A DNA stretch of 64,000 nucleotides, from positions 372,001 through 436,000 of the forward strand of contig NZ_FOYP01000002.1 of assembly GCF_900115105.1 (NCBI RefSeq). The letters are read 5' to 3'. This DNA comes from Yoonia tamlensis (GTDB lineage: Bacteria > Pseudomonadota > Alphaproteobacteria > Rhodobacterales > Rhodobacteraceae). This document shows, one piece after another, positions 28,607 to 37,741 of the stretch (positions are counted from its first letter, which is position 1; the number at the start of each line of letters is the position of its first letter). Below the pieces are notes generated by a model. It worked only from the letters and a program-made list of their open reading frames with translations. It was not told the DNA's origin and made no database searches. The translations under genes and the position numbers were made by a program.

Positions 28607-29356
28607 TCAGTCAACCCGAAAGCTGTCACCCAGATAAACACGCCGGACGTTTTCATCTGCGACTACCTCGGCTGTGGTGCCGTTCATCAACACGGTGCCG
28701 TCATGCAAAATATAGGCGCGGTCAACAATTTGCAGGGTTTCTTGCACATTGTGATCCGTGATCAGAACGCCGATCCCGCGGTTTTTTAGATCCGCAACCA
28801 AATGCCGGATTTCGCCAACAGCAATCGGGTCAACCCCTGCAAAGGGTTCGTCGAGCAGCACATATTTCGGGCCAGCAGCAAGGCAGCGCGCGATTTCAAC
28901 CCGACGCCTTTCGCCACCCGAAAGCGCAAGCGCCGATGCGCGGCGCAAGTGTTCGATTGAAAATTCCGAAAGCAATTCCTCAAGCCGTTCGCGCCGCTTG
29001 TGACGGTCTTTTTGCGCAATTTCGAGAACCGACATGATATTGTCTTCAACATTCATGCCGCGGAAAATTGACATCTCTTGGGGCAGATAGCCGATGCCAA
29101 GCTGTGCCCGACGGTACATCGGAAGCAGCGTGACATCGCGCCCGTCAATGATGACCTTGCCGCCTTCGGGCGTTACCAATCCGGCAATCGCATAAAAACA
29201 TGTGGTTTTCCCCGAGCCGTTCGGACCGAGCAGGGCCACGACCTCGCCCCGCCCCAGATCAATTGAAACATCGCGGATGACGGGGCGTTTGCGATAGCTC
29301 TTGCGCAGATTGGTGATTTTCAGACCCGCGTCTGCGTCAATGGTCGCGCCATCCAT
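28607..29356 (-). CDS. lptB: Lipopolysaccharide transport ATPase LptB
   Basis: 249 aa ATPase that powers extraction of lipopolysaccharide from the inner membrane through LptFG-C-A to the outer membrane. Walker A GPNGSGKTT near 44, Q-loop YLPQEMSIFRGM, signature ALSGGERRRVEIAR near 145, Walker B YVLLDEPFAGVDP and H-loop TDHN. The ATG overlaps the lptA stop by one base. Confidence 0.96.
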   Translation of the reverse strand: MDGATIDADAGLKITNLRKSYRKRPVIRDVSIDLGRGEVVALLGPNGSGKTTCFYAIAGLVTPEGGKVIIDGRDVTLLPMYRRAQLGIGYLPQEMSIFRGMNVEDNIMSVLEIAQKDRHKRRERLEELLSEFSIEHLRRASALALSGGERRRVEIARCLAAGPKYVLLDEPFAGVDPIAVGEIRHLVADLKNRGIGVLITDHNVQETLQIVDRAYILHDGTVLMNGTTAEVVADENVRRVYLGDSFRVD

Positions 29357-29841
29357 CAGTTGCCGCCTTGTTGCAGAACCGTGCGCACGCGCCCTTCCAT
29401 CCGGGCGGATCCGGTTGTGACGTTCACGACCATATTTTGCGCGGAAATGGCGCTCGCTCCTTGGGTTAACAAAACGTCACCGGAAAGCGTCAACAAACCG
29501 GTTGTGATGTCATATTCGGCGCTTTGCGCCTCTGCGGCTTCGGCGGCGGTAACAAATGTCACGCCACCCGTTGCGTTCAACCTGATGATTTCACTGTTTT
29601 CGCTGCCATAGACAACCTCGACCATGTTGGCAGACAGGCGCAAATCGCCTTGGCCAATGATCACGTTGCCGGTGAACACGGCAGTGCCTGTTTGCTGGTC
29701 AACAGATAGGCTGTCGGCCGTGACTTCGATGGCGGCGGTTGTATCAACGGTCATCCCGCCCAGATCAATGTTGGTTTGGGCAACCGCAGCGGTGCCAAAT
29801 GACAAAAGGAAGGCCGCCAGTATTGCGAGGTTTCTGATCAC
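29356..29841 (-). CDS. lptA: Lipopolysaccharide transport periplasmic protein LptA
   Basis: 161 aa with signal peptide (residues 1-21, ending AAVAQ) and an OstA/LptA beta-jellyroll domain: ITADSLSVDQQTG-like IEVTADSLSVDQQTGTAVF and MVEVVYGSENSEII. It forms the periplasmic bridge carrying LPS. The start is GTG at 29841; 26 bp separate it from lptC and it overlaps lptB. Confidence 0.9.
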   Translation of the reverse strand: MIRNLAILAAFLLSFGTAAVAQTNIDLGGMTVDTTAAIEVTADSLSVDQQTGTAVFTGNVIIGQGDLRLSANMVEVVYGSENSEIIRLNATGGVTFVTAAEAAEAQSAEYDITTGLLTLSGDVLLTQGASAISAQNMVVNVTTGSARMEGRVRTVLQQGGN

Positions 29842-29867
29842 TTGGCTGAATTCCTATGCTATGCGTT

Positions 29868-30467
29868 TCAATCTTGGGGCGTGTATATCAGTTTGACGCC
29901 ATTGGTGAATAGTATCTGTTGAACGGTGCCGCCATCCGCCATCTGGATTGTCACCTTACCCGCTGACAATTCACCATAGGGCGCACGGATTTCAAGGTAT
30001 CCGTTTGATGTGATCACACCGGTATCGAGCACCGCAGTAATTTCATTGGTTTCCATCAAGTAGCCTGTCGAGGTCTCGAGCCGCGCAAGCCCGAGAAACC
30101 GCGCGGTTCTTTCAGGGCCGTCCAGTTCGCCGCTGGTGGTGGCAACGCGGATATTGCTGCCGTCGGGATTATCCATCTGCAGGCGCATTTCTTCGGTGAT
30201 GACAACTGACGGATTGGTCGGGCTGGGGCGGGCAGCGCGTGCTGAAATGTTCAGAATGACGCCGTCGTCGGTGACCCCTGAAAAACGTGGCGCTGACAGC
30301 CGCTGTTCACGGGCAATTTCGGCGACCTCTGTCAGGTCGATTTGTGTCGGCTCACCAGGTGCGCGCGCAAACAGGAACAGGGTCGAAAGCAGGCCAACAG
30401 CACCAATCGGCAGGATAATTTTTGCGAGGCTGACGATTTGCGAGTAAACATTGTCGCGGCCACCCAT
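29868..30467 (-). CDS. lptC: Lipopolysaccharide export protein LptC
   Basis: 199 aa bitopic inner-membrane protein. One transmembrane helix at about residues 13-33 (LAKIILPIGAVGLLSTLFLF) then a periplasmic LptC jellyroll domain (about 55-195). The ATG at 30467 lies directly behind the kpsF stop and fits the usual short N-terminus; a GTG at 30479 would add four residues. It links LptB2FG to LptA. Confidence 0.87.
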   Translation of the reverse strand: MGGRDNVYSQIVSLAKIILPIGAVGLLSTLFLFARAPGEPTQIDLTEVAEIAREQRLSAPRFSGVTDDGVILNISARAARPSPTNPSVVITEEMRLQMDNPDGSNIRVATTSGELDGPERTARFLGLARLETSTGYLMETNEITAVLDTGVITSNGYLEIRAPYGELSAGKVTIQMADGGTVQQILFTNGVKLIYTPQD

Positions 30468-30468
30468 C

Positions 30469-31437
30469 TTAGACGACACCGGCGCGCAAACAGTCGTGGA
30501 TGTGCAAGATTCCAGCCAGTTTGCGCGGGGATTCAGGGTCTGCGGTAAACAGGCAGGTAATTTTGCGTTCGTTCATCAAGGCAAGCGCTTCGGCTGCTAG
30601 TGCACCGGTTGAAACGGTCTTGGGGCTTTTGGTCATGACATCACCGGCGACATGGTCAAGCAACCCGTCCATGTGCCGCCTTAAATCCCCGTCCGTCACG
30701 ATCCCGACAAGCATTTGATCGACGTCAAGAACGGCAACCACGCCAAACCCCTTTTGGCTGATTGTCAGCAATGTGTCTGTCATCGGTGTTTCGACGCTAA
30801 CCGTAGGCACCGTTTCGCCCACATGCATCAAATCCGCAACGCGGGCCAGCTGCGCGCCCAACTTGCCGCCCGGGTGGAATTCACGAAAGTTTTCAGGCGT
30901 GAATTTGCGATGTTCCATCAGCGCAACGGCCAATGCGTCGCCCACCGCAAGCGTCATTGTTGTGGAAGTGGTCGGAACAACGCCTGACCCGCACGCCTCT
31001 TCGACTTGCGGCAAAAGGATTTGCACATCGGATTGTTGCATCAATGTGCTTTCGGCGCGACTCGCGATGCCGATCATCGGGATGCCAAAACGGCGGGTAA
31101 AGGTCACCAGATCCGCCAATTCAGGAGTTTCGCCGGAATTCGAAAGCACCAACACAACGTCACCGTCGGTCATCATGCCTAAATCGCCGTGGCTTGCCTC
31201 TGCGGGGTGCACAAAATGTGCGGGCGTGCCTGTGCTGGCAAATGTCGCGGCGATCTTGCGTGCGATATGGCCTGATTTGCCCATGCCCGAAACAATCACG
31301 CGGCCGCGAACCGTTAGCAAAAGCGCAACCGCCTCGGCAAAACCATCGCCCAGCCCGTCGGCCAAGGCTGTCAGGCCCTTTGCCTCTTTGGCAATGACGC
31401 GGCGGCCGGTTGCAATAAATTTTTCAGCGTTTTCCAT
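30469..31437 (-). CDS. kpsF: Arabinose-5-phosphate isomerase (KdsD/KpsF)
   Basis: 322 aa. It makes D-arabinose 5-phosphate, the first step to Kdo. A SIS sugar-isomerase domain (about 25-170; VSGMGKSGHIARKIAATFASTGTPA, VLSNSGET) is followed by two CBS domains (about 195-320). The ATG at 31437 overlaps the rnd stop by one base. Location before lptC is conserved in Proteobacteria. Confidence 0.94.
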   Translation of the reverse strand: MENAEKFIATGRRVIAKEAKGLTALADGLGDGFAEAVALLLTVRGRVIVSGMGKSGHIARKIAATFASTGTPAHFVHPAEASHGDLGMMTDGDVVLVLSNSGETPELADLVTFTRRFGIPMIGIASRAESTLMQQSDVQILLPQVEEACGSGVVPTTSTTMTLAVGDALAVALMEHRKFTPENFREFHPGGKLGAQLARVADLMHVGETVPTVSVETPMTDTLLTISQKGFGVVAVLDVDQMLVGIVTDGDLRRHMDGLLDHVAGDVMTKSPKTVSTGALAAEALALMNERKITCLFTADPESPRKLAGILHIHDCLRAGVV

Positions 31438-32048
31438 CAGTGCGCGAAAATATCTGTTTCGGCCCAACCTGCAAGGTCAAGCTGTGCGCGCGATGGCAGA
31501 AAATCAAAACATGCCTGCGCAATTTCTGTCCGGCCCTCCCGCGCAAGCCGCGCGTCAAGTGCCGATTTTAGCTGATGCAGATGCAAAACATCCGATGCGG
31601 CATAGTTTAGCTGCGCTTCGCTAAGTTCGGCACATCCCCAATCGCTTTGCTGTTGGAATTTGGAAATATCAACGCCCACCATCTCTTGCAAAAGAACCCG
31701 CAACCCGTGCCTATCGGTATAGGTACGCACGAGTTTTGACGCGATTTTGGTGCAATAGACCGGTGCAGCAAGGGTGCCAAACCTGTGAAAAAGTGCGGCG
31801 ATATCAAAGCGCCCGAAGTGAAATAGCTTCAGGACCTGCGCATCCGCCAGTATAGCGGACAGGTTCGGGGCTGCGGTTTGTCCATGTGCGATTTGTACCA
31901 TGTGACAGTCGCCGTCGCCATTTGACATCTGCACAAGGCAAAGCCGGTCACGCCGCGGGTTTAACCCCATCGTTTCACAGTCAATTGCAACGACACCCCC
32001 AAGGTCGCACCCATCCGGCAGGTCATTTTGGTACAGATAATTTGCCAA
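31437..32048 (-). CDS. rnd: Short ribonuclease D (DEDDy 3'-5' exonuclease)
   Basis: 203 aa. All four acidic exonuclease motifs are visible: AIDCETMGL near 20, HFGRFDIAALF near 77, and YAASDVLHLH near 150, where Tyr and Asp complete the DEDDy set. The HRDC domains of E. coli RNase D are absent, as is normal for the alphaproteobacterial short form. The start is TTG at 32048, chosen since AAAGGAA lies about 9 nt upstream and this fits the ~204-aa family; the frame extends 60 nt further. Confidence 0.88.
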   Translation of the reverse strand: MANYLYQNDLPDGCDLGGVVAIDCETMGLNPRRDRLCLVQMSNGDGDCHMVQIAHGQTAAPNLSAILADAQVLKLFHFGRFDIAALFHRFGTLAAPVYCTKIASKLVRTYTDRHGLRVLLQEMVGVDISKFQQQSDWGCAELSEAQLNYAASDVLHLHQLKSALDARLAREGRTEIAQACFDFLPSRAQLDLAGWAETDIFAH

Positions 32049-32104
32049 CTGTGCGATTCCTTTCGCGAAAGTTATCAATAAGATAGAGAGTGGCGTGTGC
32101 TTTC

Positions 32105-34156
32105 TCAAGGTGATGCGCTGATCTGGACGACGGGCGGCGCAAGAAACAGCGGCACTTTTGCGTGGGCTTTCAGCCAGACACGGAATTCCTCGGCGGGCAT
32201 GGGTTTGGCATAGCCATAGCCCTGACCAATTGCGCAGCCGCGCTCGTTAAGGTGCTGCGCCTGAATGCTTTCTTCGATGCCTTCTGCGATAACCTGTAGT
32301 CCGAGTTCTGACGCGAGCGCAAGGATCGCCCGCACAATGCTATCGGCGCGCGCTTCCGGTAGTGGCGCAACCAGCGAGCGGTCCAGTTTGATCCCGTCGA
32401 GCGGCAATTGCGTCAGCTTGGCCAAGGACGCATAACCGGTGCCAAAGTCATCAAGTTCAAGACTGATGCCACATTCGGAAAGGCCGTCAATGTTGATCGC
32501 AGCCATGTCATCGGCCCCATTAATGAGCGTCGTTTCAAGGACTTCGATTATTATCTGGTCAACTTGCAGCCCTGATCGCTGCATTTCAAGTAAAAGGCGT
32601 TCAATCAAATGCGGATCTGAAATCGTGTCCGGTGCAGCGTTTAGCGATATGCACGGGCGCCACAGGTCCTCTCGTTGCCAAAGAACGGCATGCGCCATGG
32701 CGGCACGCCAAATGCTGTGATCCATGTCAACGACAAGCCCGGCACGTTCTGCGGCCGGAATAAAGCGATCAGGCGTTAGCAATCCGCGTGTCGGATGCCG
32801 CCAACGTGCAAGCACTTCGGCGCCATGAAGCTGCCCGTCGCAAAGCCGGATCTGGGGCTGAAACCATGGTTCGATGTCGCCTTTTCGGATCGCATCTGCC
32901 AGCTCTGCTTGCAGGGTACGCATGTTTTCAACGTCATCGCGCAGTGATCTTTGGAACTGCAACGTTTTGTTTTCGCCTAGATGTTTGGCCGTTTGCACGG
33001 CGATCGACGCATCCGCGATGATGTTGATCGGGTCTTGGGTATTTGTGGTCAGAGTGAGATAGCCAATGCTGGCATAAATCGGGATGCGCCTGCTTTTTAT
33101 CTCAAACGGGTCGGCAAGTGACGCGCGTATCCGTTCGATCATCACCTGCGCGGGTTCATGGCTGACAATGACAAATTCGTCACCGCCGACACGGGCAACG
33201 ATATTATCGTCATCGACACAGTTTTGCAGTGCCTGACCGACGGCAATCAACAATCCGTCCCCGAAATCATGGCCAGCGGAATTGTTCACTGCCTTAAAAT
33301 TATCAAGCCCGACATAAAGCACGACCAGTCCAATGCTTTTTTCGCGCCGGTTCATGCGCCGCAGGTACGTCGCGAGCTGTGTGCGGTTTGGCAGCCCTGT
33401 CAGCGGGTCTTGGTGTGCGATCTGTTCAAGTTTGCGGTTCATTGCGCGCAATTCGCCCTGCGAATCGCGCAAAGTCTTGGTTTGGTGGTGCAGTTTTCGG
33501 ATGGTCGACTGCACGGCAAGATGCGTCGGAACGAAAATAAAAATTGCCTCCGCCAAGAGCGCGAAGGCCGAAACGAACAACACATTGCGTTGCCAGTCTG
33601 ACAGGCGTACCGCGTCAGCACGGGCTTCGCGTTCCATAAGCGCAGCTGCGGCATGCAACCCGTTTCCCAGCCCGCGCGTTGCGTAAAGATCGTTCAATTG
33701 TCTGGTGAGCCCTGCATATTGCACGGGCGATGCCGCGCCAAGCCGCGACGCAAGACCGGCATAGGCAATCACCTGTGTATGCAAAGGGTCGGTTGGGCCA
33801 AAATAATGGGCGTTTTGTGCGTCGGTCCAAGATGTGCTTGAAACGGTCATCGCATAGGTGCGTTCAAATTGCGCAACTGCTTTTTTAATCGGGCCTGCCG
33901 ATGTAATGCTGCCCGATGTCATGCGTTCAGCGATCAACAGGATTTCTTGTGCATAGGTGATCTGGGCTTGGGTGTTCTTGATACCCGTTTCCGCGATCAA
34001 CTGCCGTTCAATTATGTTCCGGTTGATATAATTTGTTGCGCCAAGCAGCCCCAAGATGATCAGCAACGCAACACACGAATGCACCCAGAGCCGTTCTGGG
34101 CGGCGCAGGGTGAGTAATTTTAGCGCGCGGTAAGCGTATTTCCGTACAAATTGCAT
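32105..34156 (-). CDS. Membrane GGDEF-EAL cyclic-di-GMP protein
   Basis: 683 aa. Two membrane helices (about 26-46 and 191-211) enclose a periplasmic sensor region of about 145 residues with no domain I recognise. The GGDEF domain (about 245-405) has GGDEF intact at 324-328, but the usual first metal Asp of the DxDxFK motif is Gly283 (GLDNFK), so cyclase activity is doubtful. The EAL domain (about 415-670) has EVL at 447-449, DDFGTGYASL, LDRSL and AEGIE, consistent with an active phosphodiesterase. Likely role: cleaves or senses c-di-GMP. It is divergent from a Wza-like gene with a CtrA box between. Confidence 0.9.
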   Translation of the reverse strand: MQFVRKYAYRALKLLTLRRPERLWVHSCVALLIILGLLGATNYINRNIIERQLIAETGIKNTQAQITYAQEILLIAERMTSGSITSAGPIKKAVAQFERTYAMTVSSTSWTDAQNAHYFGPTDPLHTQVIAYAGLASRLGAASPVQYAGLTRQLNDLYATRGLGNGLHAAAALMEREARADAVRLSDWQRNVLFVSAFALLAEAIFIFVPTHLAVQSTIRKLHHQTKTLRDSQGELRAMNRKLEQIAHQDPLTGLPNRTQLATYLRRMNRREKSIGLVVLYVGLDNFKAVNNSAGHDFGDGLLIAVGQALQNCVDDDNIVARVGGDEFVIVSHEPAQVMIERIRASLADPFEIKSRRIPIYASIGYLTLTTNTQDPINIIADASIAVQTAKHLGENKTLQFQRSLRDDVENMRTLQAELADAIRKGDIEPWFQPQIRLCDGQLHGAEVLARWRHPTRGLLTPDRFIPAAERAGLVVDMDHSIWRAAMAHAVLWQREDLWRPCISLNAAPDTISDPHLIERLLLEMQRSGLQVDQIIIEVLETTLINGADDMAAINIDGLSECGISLELDDFGTGYASLAKLTQLPLDGIKLDRSLVAPLPEARADSIVRAILALASELGLQVIAEGIEESIQAQHLNERGCAIGQGYGYAKPMPAEEFRVWLKAHAKVPLFLAPPVVQISASP

Positions 34157-34200
34157 CAACCGAATCCTATTGGTTCGACATGCAAGTTGGACCGTATTGC

Positions 34201-34215
34201 TTAAAGTAACGTTAG
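34201..34215. promoter_or_regulatory. Near-consensus CtrA half-site
   Basis: TTAA, 7 nt, TTAG: one base off the CtrA consensus TTAA-N7-TTAA. It lies 21 bp from the full match at 34236-34252. Confidence 0.35.
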
Positions 34216-34235
34216 GTGCCGCGCATTTCTGGAAA

Positions 34236-34252
34236 TTAAGACTTCATTAACC
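34236..34252. promoter_or_regulatory. CtrA-binding box between the GGDEF-EAL and Wza-like genes
   Basis: TTAAGACTTCATTAACC: an exact TTAA-N7-TTAAC match to the consensus of the alphaproteobacterial response regulator CtrA. It lies in the 146-bp divergent gap and could act on either gene. Confidence 0.6.
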
Positions 34253-34302
34253 ACTTTCCGGACATCCTGAGTGGTGGGGATGTAGCTAGGAATAAGATCA
34301 TT

Positions 34303-35649
34303 TTGTTGCGTAGATCCAATTGCGGCTTGCGGCTGCTGGCGCTGACCGCGGTGCTTGTGTTGCAGGGGTGCGGGGCCGTTTATGTTTCGCCCGATGTTCA
34401 TGCGGGGGCTGGCGGTGTCACCGTTGTGCCGATGACGGCCGAATCCGTTCGGCTGGCCAATCAGTCGCCCTATACGCCCCGCGCCATTCCTGTGGCTTTT
34501 TCGCAAAACGTTACGCCAAATGACGCGCATGCATCGCGCGCGATCGGGGTGCTGCCGTCGGCGGGCAATGCGCCGCAACCATCGCCGATGATTACGCGGA
34601 TCCCACCGCAAATTGATCCTGGCCCCTATCGTATCGGCCCTGCAGATGTGCTCCGCCTGACGACCTTGCCCGCAACAAACACCGGTACCGGGCTTGCGGT
34701 GCAGGAGGCGCAGACAACATATACAGTGCAGGATGACGGAATGGTCTCGATACCGGCGGTGGGTCGTGTTTTGGTGCAGGATTTGACGCTTGCACAGGCC
34801 GAGGCACAGCTATTCGAAAGCTTTGTAAGCGCGCGGATTGACCCGACCTTCAGCCTCGAGATGGCGGAATATCACGCCAGAACCGTTGTGGTCGGTGGCG
34901 CGGTCGCGGCCCCTATATCGGTGCCGCTTACGCCGCAGCCATTGTTTCTGGATGCGGCATTGGCACGCGCGGGTGGGGTTGCGGCGGCTGATCTGACGGA
35001 TGCTTCGATCCGGATTTACCGCGATTCCACGTTATATCAGGTGCCGCTGTCGGCATATCTGGCAACGCCCCAATTTCAAAAAATCCGGCTTTTGGGCGGG
35101 GATAGTGTCTATGTTGATACCGGCGTTTCGCTGGATCAGGCGCAGGCATTTTTTGCGCGGCAAATCACATTGGCGCAAACGCGACATCAGGCGCAAGCGC
35201 AGGCGCTGGGCGTTTTGAACGCTGAACTGGACCAAAGGCGCGCGACATTGTCGACGCAGCGTACAAATTTTCAGGACCAGTTGGCGCTTGATGCGGTGGC
35301 GCGTGATTATGTTTATCTGGCGGGCGAGGTCAGCGCCCCGGGCCGTTTTACATTGCCGTTCGGGCGCGATGCCACGCTCGCAGATGCGCTGTTTTCCGAA
35401 GGCGGATTTTCCAGCCAAACCGGCAATCCGGCGCAGATCTATGTCTTGCGGGCGGGCGATGGGGGCGCCGTGACGGCGTGGCAGCTGGACGCGCGTAATG
35501 TGGGGAATCTCGTGTTGGCGACGCAGATAAATATGCGCCCAAACGACATCATCTTTATCGCCGAACAACCGGTTACCCGCTGGCACAGGGTGGTGCAGCA
35601 AATCGTGCCGTCGCTTATTACCAGTGGCGCGGGGCTGGCTGCGAACTAA
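34303..35649 (+). CDS. Polysaccharide export outer-membrane lipoprotein (Wza/KpsD-like)
   Basis: 448 aa. Lipoprotein signal peptide with lipobox LQGC (Cys23). Polysaccharide export N-terminal domain (PYRIGPADVLRL near 107), SLBB domains (VVVGGAVAAPISVPL near 195; VYLAGEVSAPGRFTLP near 343) and a C-terminal helix-like end, as expected of an outer-membrane export pore. Start codon is TTG at 34303 (TTG TTG CGT), with AGGAATAAG upstream. It could serve the glycan made at 18.6-27.3 kb, though no other assembly genes adjoin it. The stop overlaps the HD-domain gene's stop. Confidence 0.88.
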   Translation: MLRRSNCGLRLLALTAVLVLQGCGAVYVSPDVHAGAGGVTVVPMTAESVRLANQSPYTPRAIPVAFSQNVTPNDAHASRAIGVLPSAGNAPQPSPMITRIPPQIDPGPYRIGPADVLRLTTLPATNTGTGLAVQEAQTTYTVQDDGMVSIPAVGRVLVQDLTLAQAEAQLFESFVSARIDPTFSLEMAEYHARTVVVGGAVAAPISVPLTPQPLFLDAALARAGGVAAADLTDASIRIYRDSTLYQVPLSAYLATPQFQKIRLLGGDSVYVDTGVSLDQAQAFFARQITLAQTRHQAQAQALGVLNAELDQRRATLSTQRTNFQDQLALDAVARDYVYLAGEVSAPGRFTLPFGRDATLADALFSEGGFSSQTGNPAQIYVLRAGDGGAVTAWQLDARNVGNLVLATQINMRPNDIIFIAEQPVTRWHRVVQQIVPSLITSGAGLAAN

Positions 35650-36236
35650 AGCGCATCCATCAGTTGTTTGTGGCGGGCGGTGAATTCATCGCGAACTTCC
35701 ATCGGGGGGCGCAGGCGGATGGTAAGTTTTTCTGTCAGGGCAGGGTCTTGTTTGCCAAAGAACTTATCTGCCTCGGCCTTTGTAAATCCGGCGATCTGCA
35801 CTGCCTCAAGCCATGCGGACAGTTTATCCGCGCGCTTGATTTGGCGCTTAACGGTCACCGGAATCTGTGCAGGCAGGCCGAAACGCAGATGAATTGCGGC
35901 AGTCAGCCGGTCATCCAGCGCGCCGTAATCGCGGCCAACGGCGGCCTTAACAGGGCTGATCATATCGCCGATCACGTATTCGGGCGCATCATGCAGCAGG
36001 GCGGCCAATTGCCATTTGACGGGTGCACTTGGCTGTTGCTGCGCAAAAATATCGGTAACAAGCAGCGAATGTTCGGCAACAGAATAGGCAAAGTCGCCGC
36101 GCGTCTGGCCGTTCCAGCGGGCCACGAATGCCAAACCATGCGCGATATCGGCGATTTCAATGTCGACAGGTGTCGGATCCAGCAGGTCAAGCCTGCGCCC
36201 TGATAACATCCGTTGCCATGCGCGTGGTTGCTTCAT
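35646..36236 (-). CDS. HD-domain hydrolase (YfbR-like)
   Basis: 196 aa. Metal ligands of the HD superfamily are seen as SVAEHS (His56), LLHDAPE (His82, Asp83) and a later D in KRADKLS. It resembles YfbR-type 5'-deoxynucleotidases and related phosphohydrolases annotated in Rhodobacteraceae; the substrate is not known. It is divergent from ahcY and converges on the Wza-like gene with a 4-bp overlap. Confidence 0.82.
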   Translation of the reverse strand: MKQPRAWQRMLSGRRLDLLDPTPVDIEIADIAHGLAFVARWNGQTRGDFAYSVAEHSLLVTDIFAQQQPSAPVKWQLAALLHDAPEYVIGDMISPVKAAVGRDYGALDDRLTAAIHLRFGLPAQIPVTVKRQIKRADKLSAWLEAVQIAGFTKAEADKFFGKQDPALTEKLTIRLRPPMEVRDEFTARHKQLMDAL

Positions 36237-36279
36237 AATGATTCTGCCTTAATCCGATATTGAGGGAACTGGATAATAC

Positions 36280-36304
36280 GCGGCTTTGGATTGTGGCAAG
36301 CCGC
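36280..36304 (+). promoter_or_regulatory. Hairpin in the ahcY leader
   Basis: GCGGCTT / AAGCCGC, a perfect 7-bp stem with an 11-nt loop, 39 nt upstream of the ahcY start. SAH and SAM riboswitches often precede ahcY in Proteobacteria, but I do not see a convincing match to their conserved cores. Confidence 0.3.
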
Positions 36305-36343
36305 ATCCGGTGGTATTGGCGCGCAACCCTTCTAGGAGAATGA

Positions 36344-37735
36344 ATGATGTCGCAAGATTACGTTGTAAAGAATATCGACCTCGCTGCGTTTGGGCGCAAG
36401 GAACTGGACATTGCCGAAACCGAAATGCCGGGGCTGATGGCGCTGCGCGCGGAATATGGTGAAAGCAAGCCACTGGCCGGATCGCGGATTGTCGGGTCGC
36501 TGCATATGACGATCCAGACGGCGGTATTGATCGAAACGCTTGTTGCGCTGGGTGCCGATGTGCGCTGGGCGTCTTGCAATATCTTTTCGACCCAAGACCA
36601 TGCTGCGGCTGCGATTGCGGCGGGTGGCACACCGGTATTTGCGATCAAGGGGCAGACGTTGACTGAACACTGGGATTATCTTGACCGGTCGTTCCAGTTC
36701 CCCGAAGGCGCGAACATGATCTTGGACGATGGCGGCGATGCAACGCTTTATGTTTTGCTTGGCGCACGTGCCGAGGCAGGCGAAGATGTGCTTTCGGTCC
36801 CGACTTCCGAGGAAGAAGAAGTGATCAAGGCCCAGATTGCAAAACGGATGAAGCAGTCGCCAGGCTGGTTCACAAAAACGCGCGACGCGATCAAGGGCGT
36901 CTCTGAAGAAACAACAACGGGCGTTCACCGTCTGTATGATCTGCACAAGAAGGGCCAGTTGCCGTTCCCTGCGATCAACGTGAACGATTCTGTGACCAAG
37001 TCGAAGTTCGACAATAAATACGGCTGCAAGGAATCGCTGGTCGACGGTATCCGTCGCGCAACCGATACGATGCTGGCAGGCAAGGTCGCGGTTGTTTGTG
37101 GCTATGGTGACGTGGGCAAAGGCTCTGCTGCGTCGCTGTCGGGCGCGGGTGCCCGCGTAAAAGTTACCGAGGTCGACCCGATTTGTGCGCTTCAGGCCGC
37201 GATGGACGGGTACGAGGTCGTCGTGCTGGAAGATGTTGTGGCAAGCGCCGATGTGTTCATCACCACCACAGGCAACAAAGACGTGATCCGCATCGAGCAT
37301 ATGCGCGAAATGAAGGATATGGCGATCGTCGGGAACATCGGCCACTTTGATAATGAAATTCAGGTCGCCGCGCTGAAAAACCACAAATGGACCAATATCA
37401 AAGAACAGGTCGACATGATCGAAATGCCGTCAGGCAGCCGGTTGATTCTGTTGTCCGAAGGGCGTTTGTTGAACCTTGGCAACGCGACAGGCCACCCGTC
37501 ATTCGTGATGTCTGCATCCTTTACAAATCAGGTTCTGGCGCAGATCGAAATCTGGACCAAAGGCGAAGAATACGCGCCAGGTGTATTTATTCTGCCTAAA
37601 CATCTGGATGAAAAAGTCGCGCGTTTGCACCTTGACCGGATCGGCGTAAAGCTGACCCAGTTGAAAAAGGAACAGGCGGATTACATCGGCGTCACCGTCG
37701 AAGGCCCCTACAAGCCCGAACATTACCGCTACTAA
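36344..37735 (+). CDS. ahcY: Adenosylhomocysteinase (SAH hydrolase)
   Basis: 463 aa NAD-dependent enzyme that splits S-adenosylhomocysteine to adenosine and homocysteine, recycling the by-product of methyl transfer. Seen: substrate domain ([30 protein letters not shown]), Rossmann motif [16 protein letters not shown] near 243 and the classic C-terminus KPEHYRY. Two ATG codons at 36344 and 36347 follow TAGGAGA; either may be used. Confidence 0.97.
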   Translation: MMSQDYVVKNIDLAAFGRKELDIAETEMPGLMALRAEYGESKPLAGSRIVGSLHMTIQTAVLIETLVALGADVRWASCNIFSTQDHAAAAIAAGGTPVFAIKGQTLTEHWDYLDRSFQFPEGANMILDDGGDATLYVLLGARAEAGEDVLSVPTSEEEEVIKAQIAKRMKQSPGWFTKTRDAIKGVSEETTTGVHRLYDLHKKGQLPFPAINVNDSVTKSKFDNKYGCKESLVDGIRRATDTMLAGKVAVVCGYGDVGKGSAASLSGAGARVKVTEVDPICALQAAMDGYEVVVLEDVVASADVFITTTGNKDVIRIEHMREMKDMAIVGNIGHFDNEIQVAALKNHKWTNIKEQVDMIEMPSGSRLILLSEGRLLNLGNATGHPSFVMSASFTNQVLAQIEIWTKGEEYAPGVFILPKHLDEKVARLHLDRIGVKLTQLKKEQADYIGVTVEGPYKPEHYRY

Positions 37736-37741
37736 GCGATC

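Noticed and set aside
28448..28789. 113-codon plus-strand frame entering lptB
   Set aside because: Half of it is antisense to lptB and no promoter or ribosome site is seen.
36237..36343. SAH or SAM riboswitch upstream of ahcY
   Set aside because: Only a single hairpin is evident; conserved core sequences could not be matched by eye.
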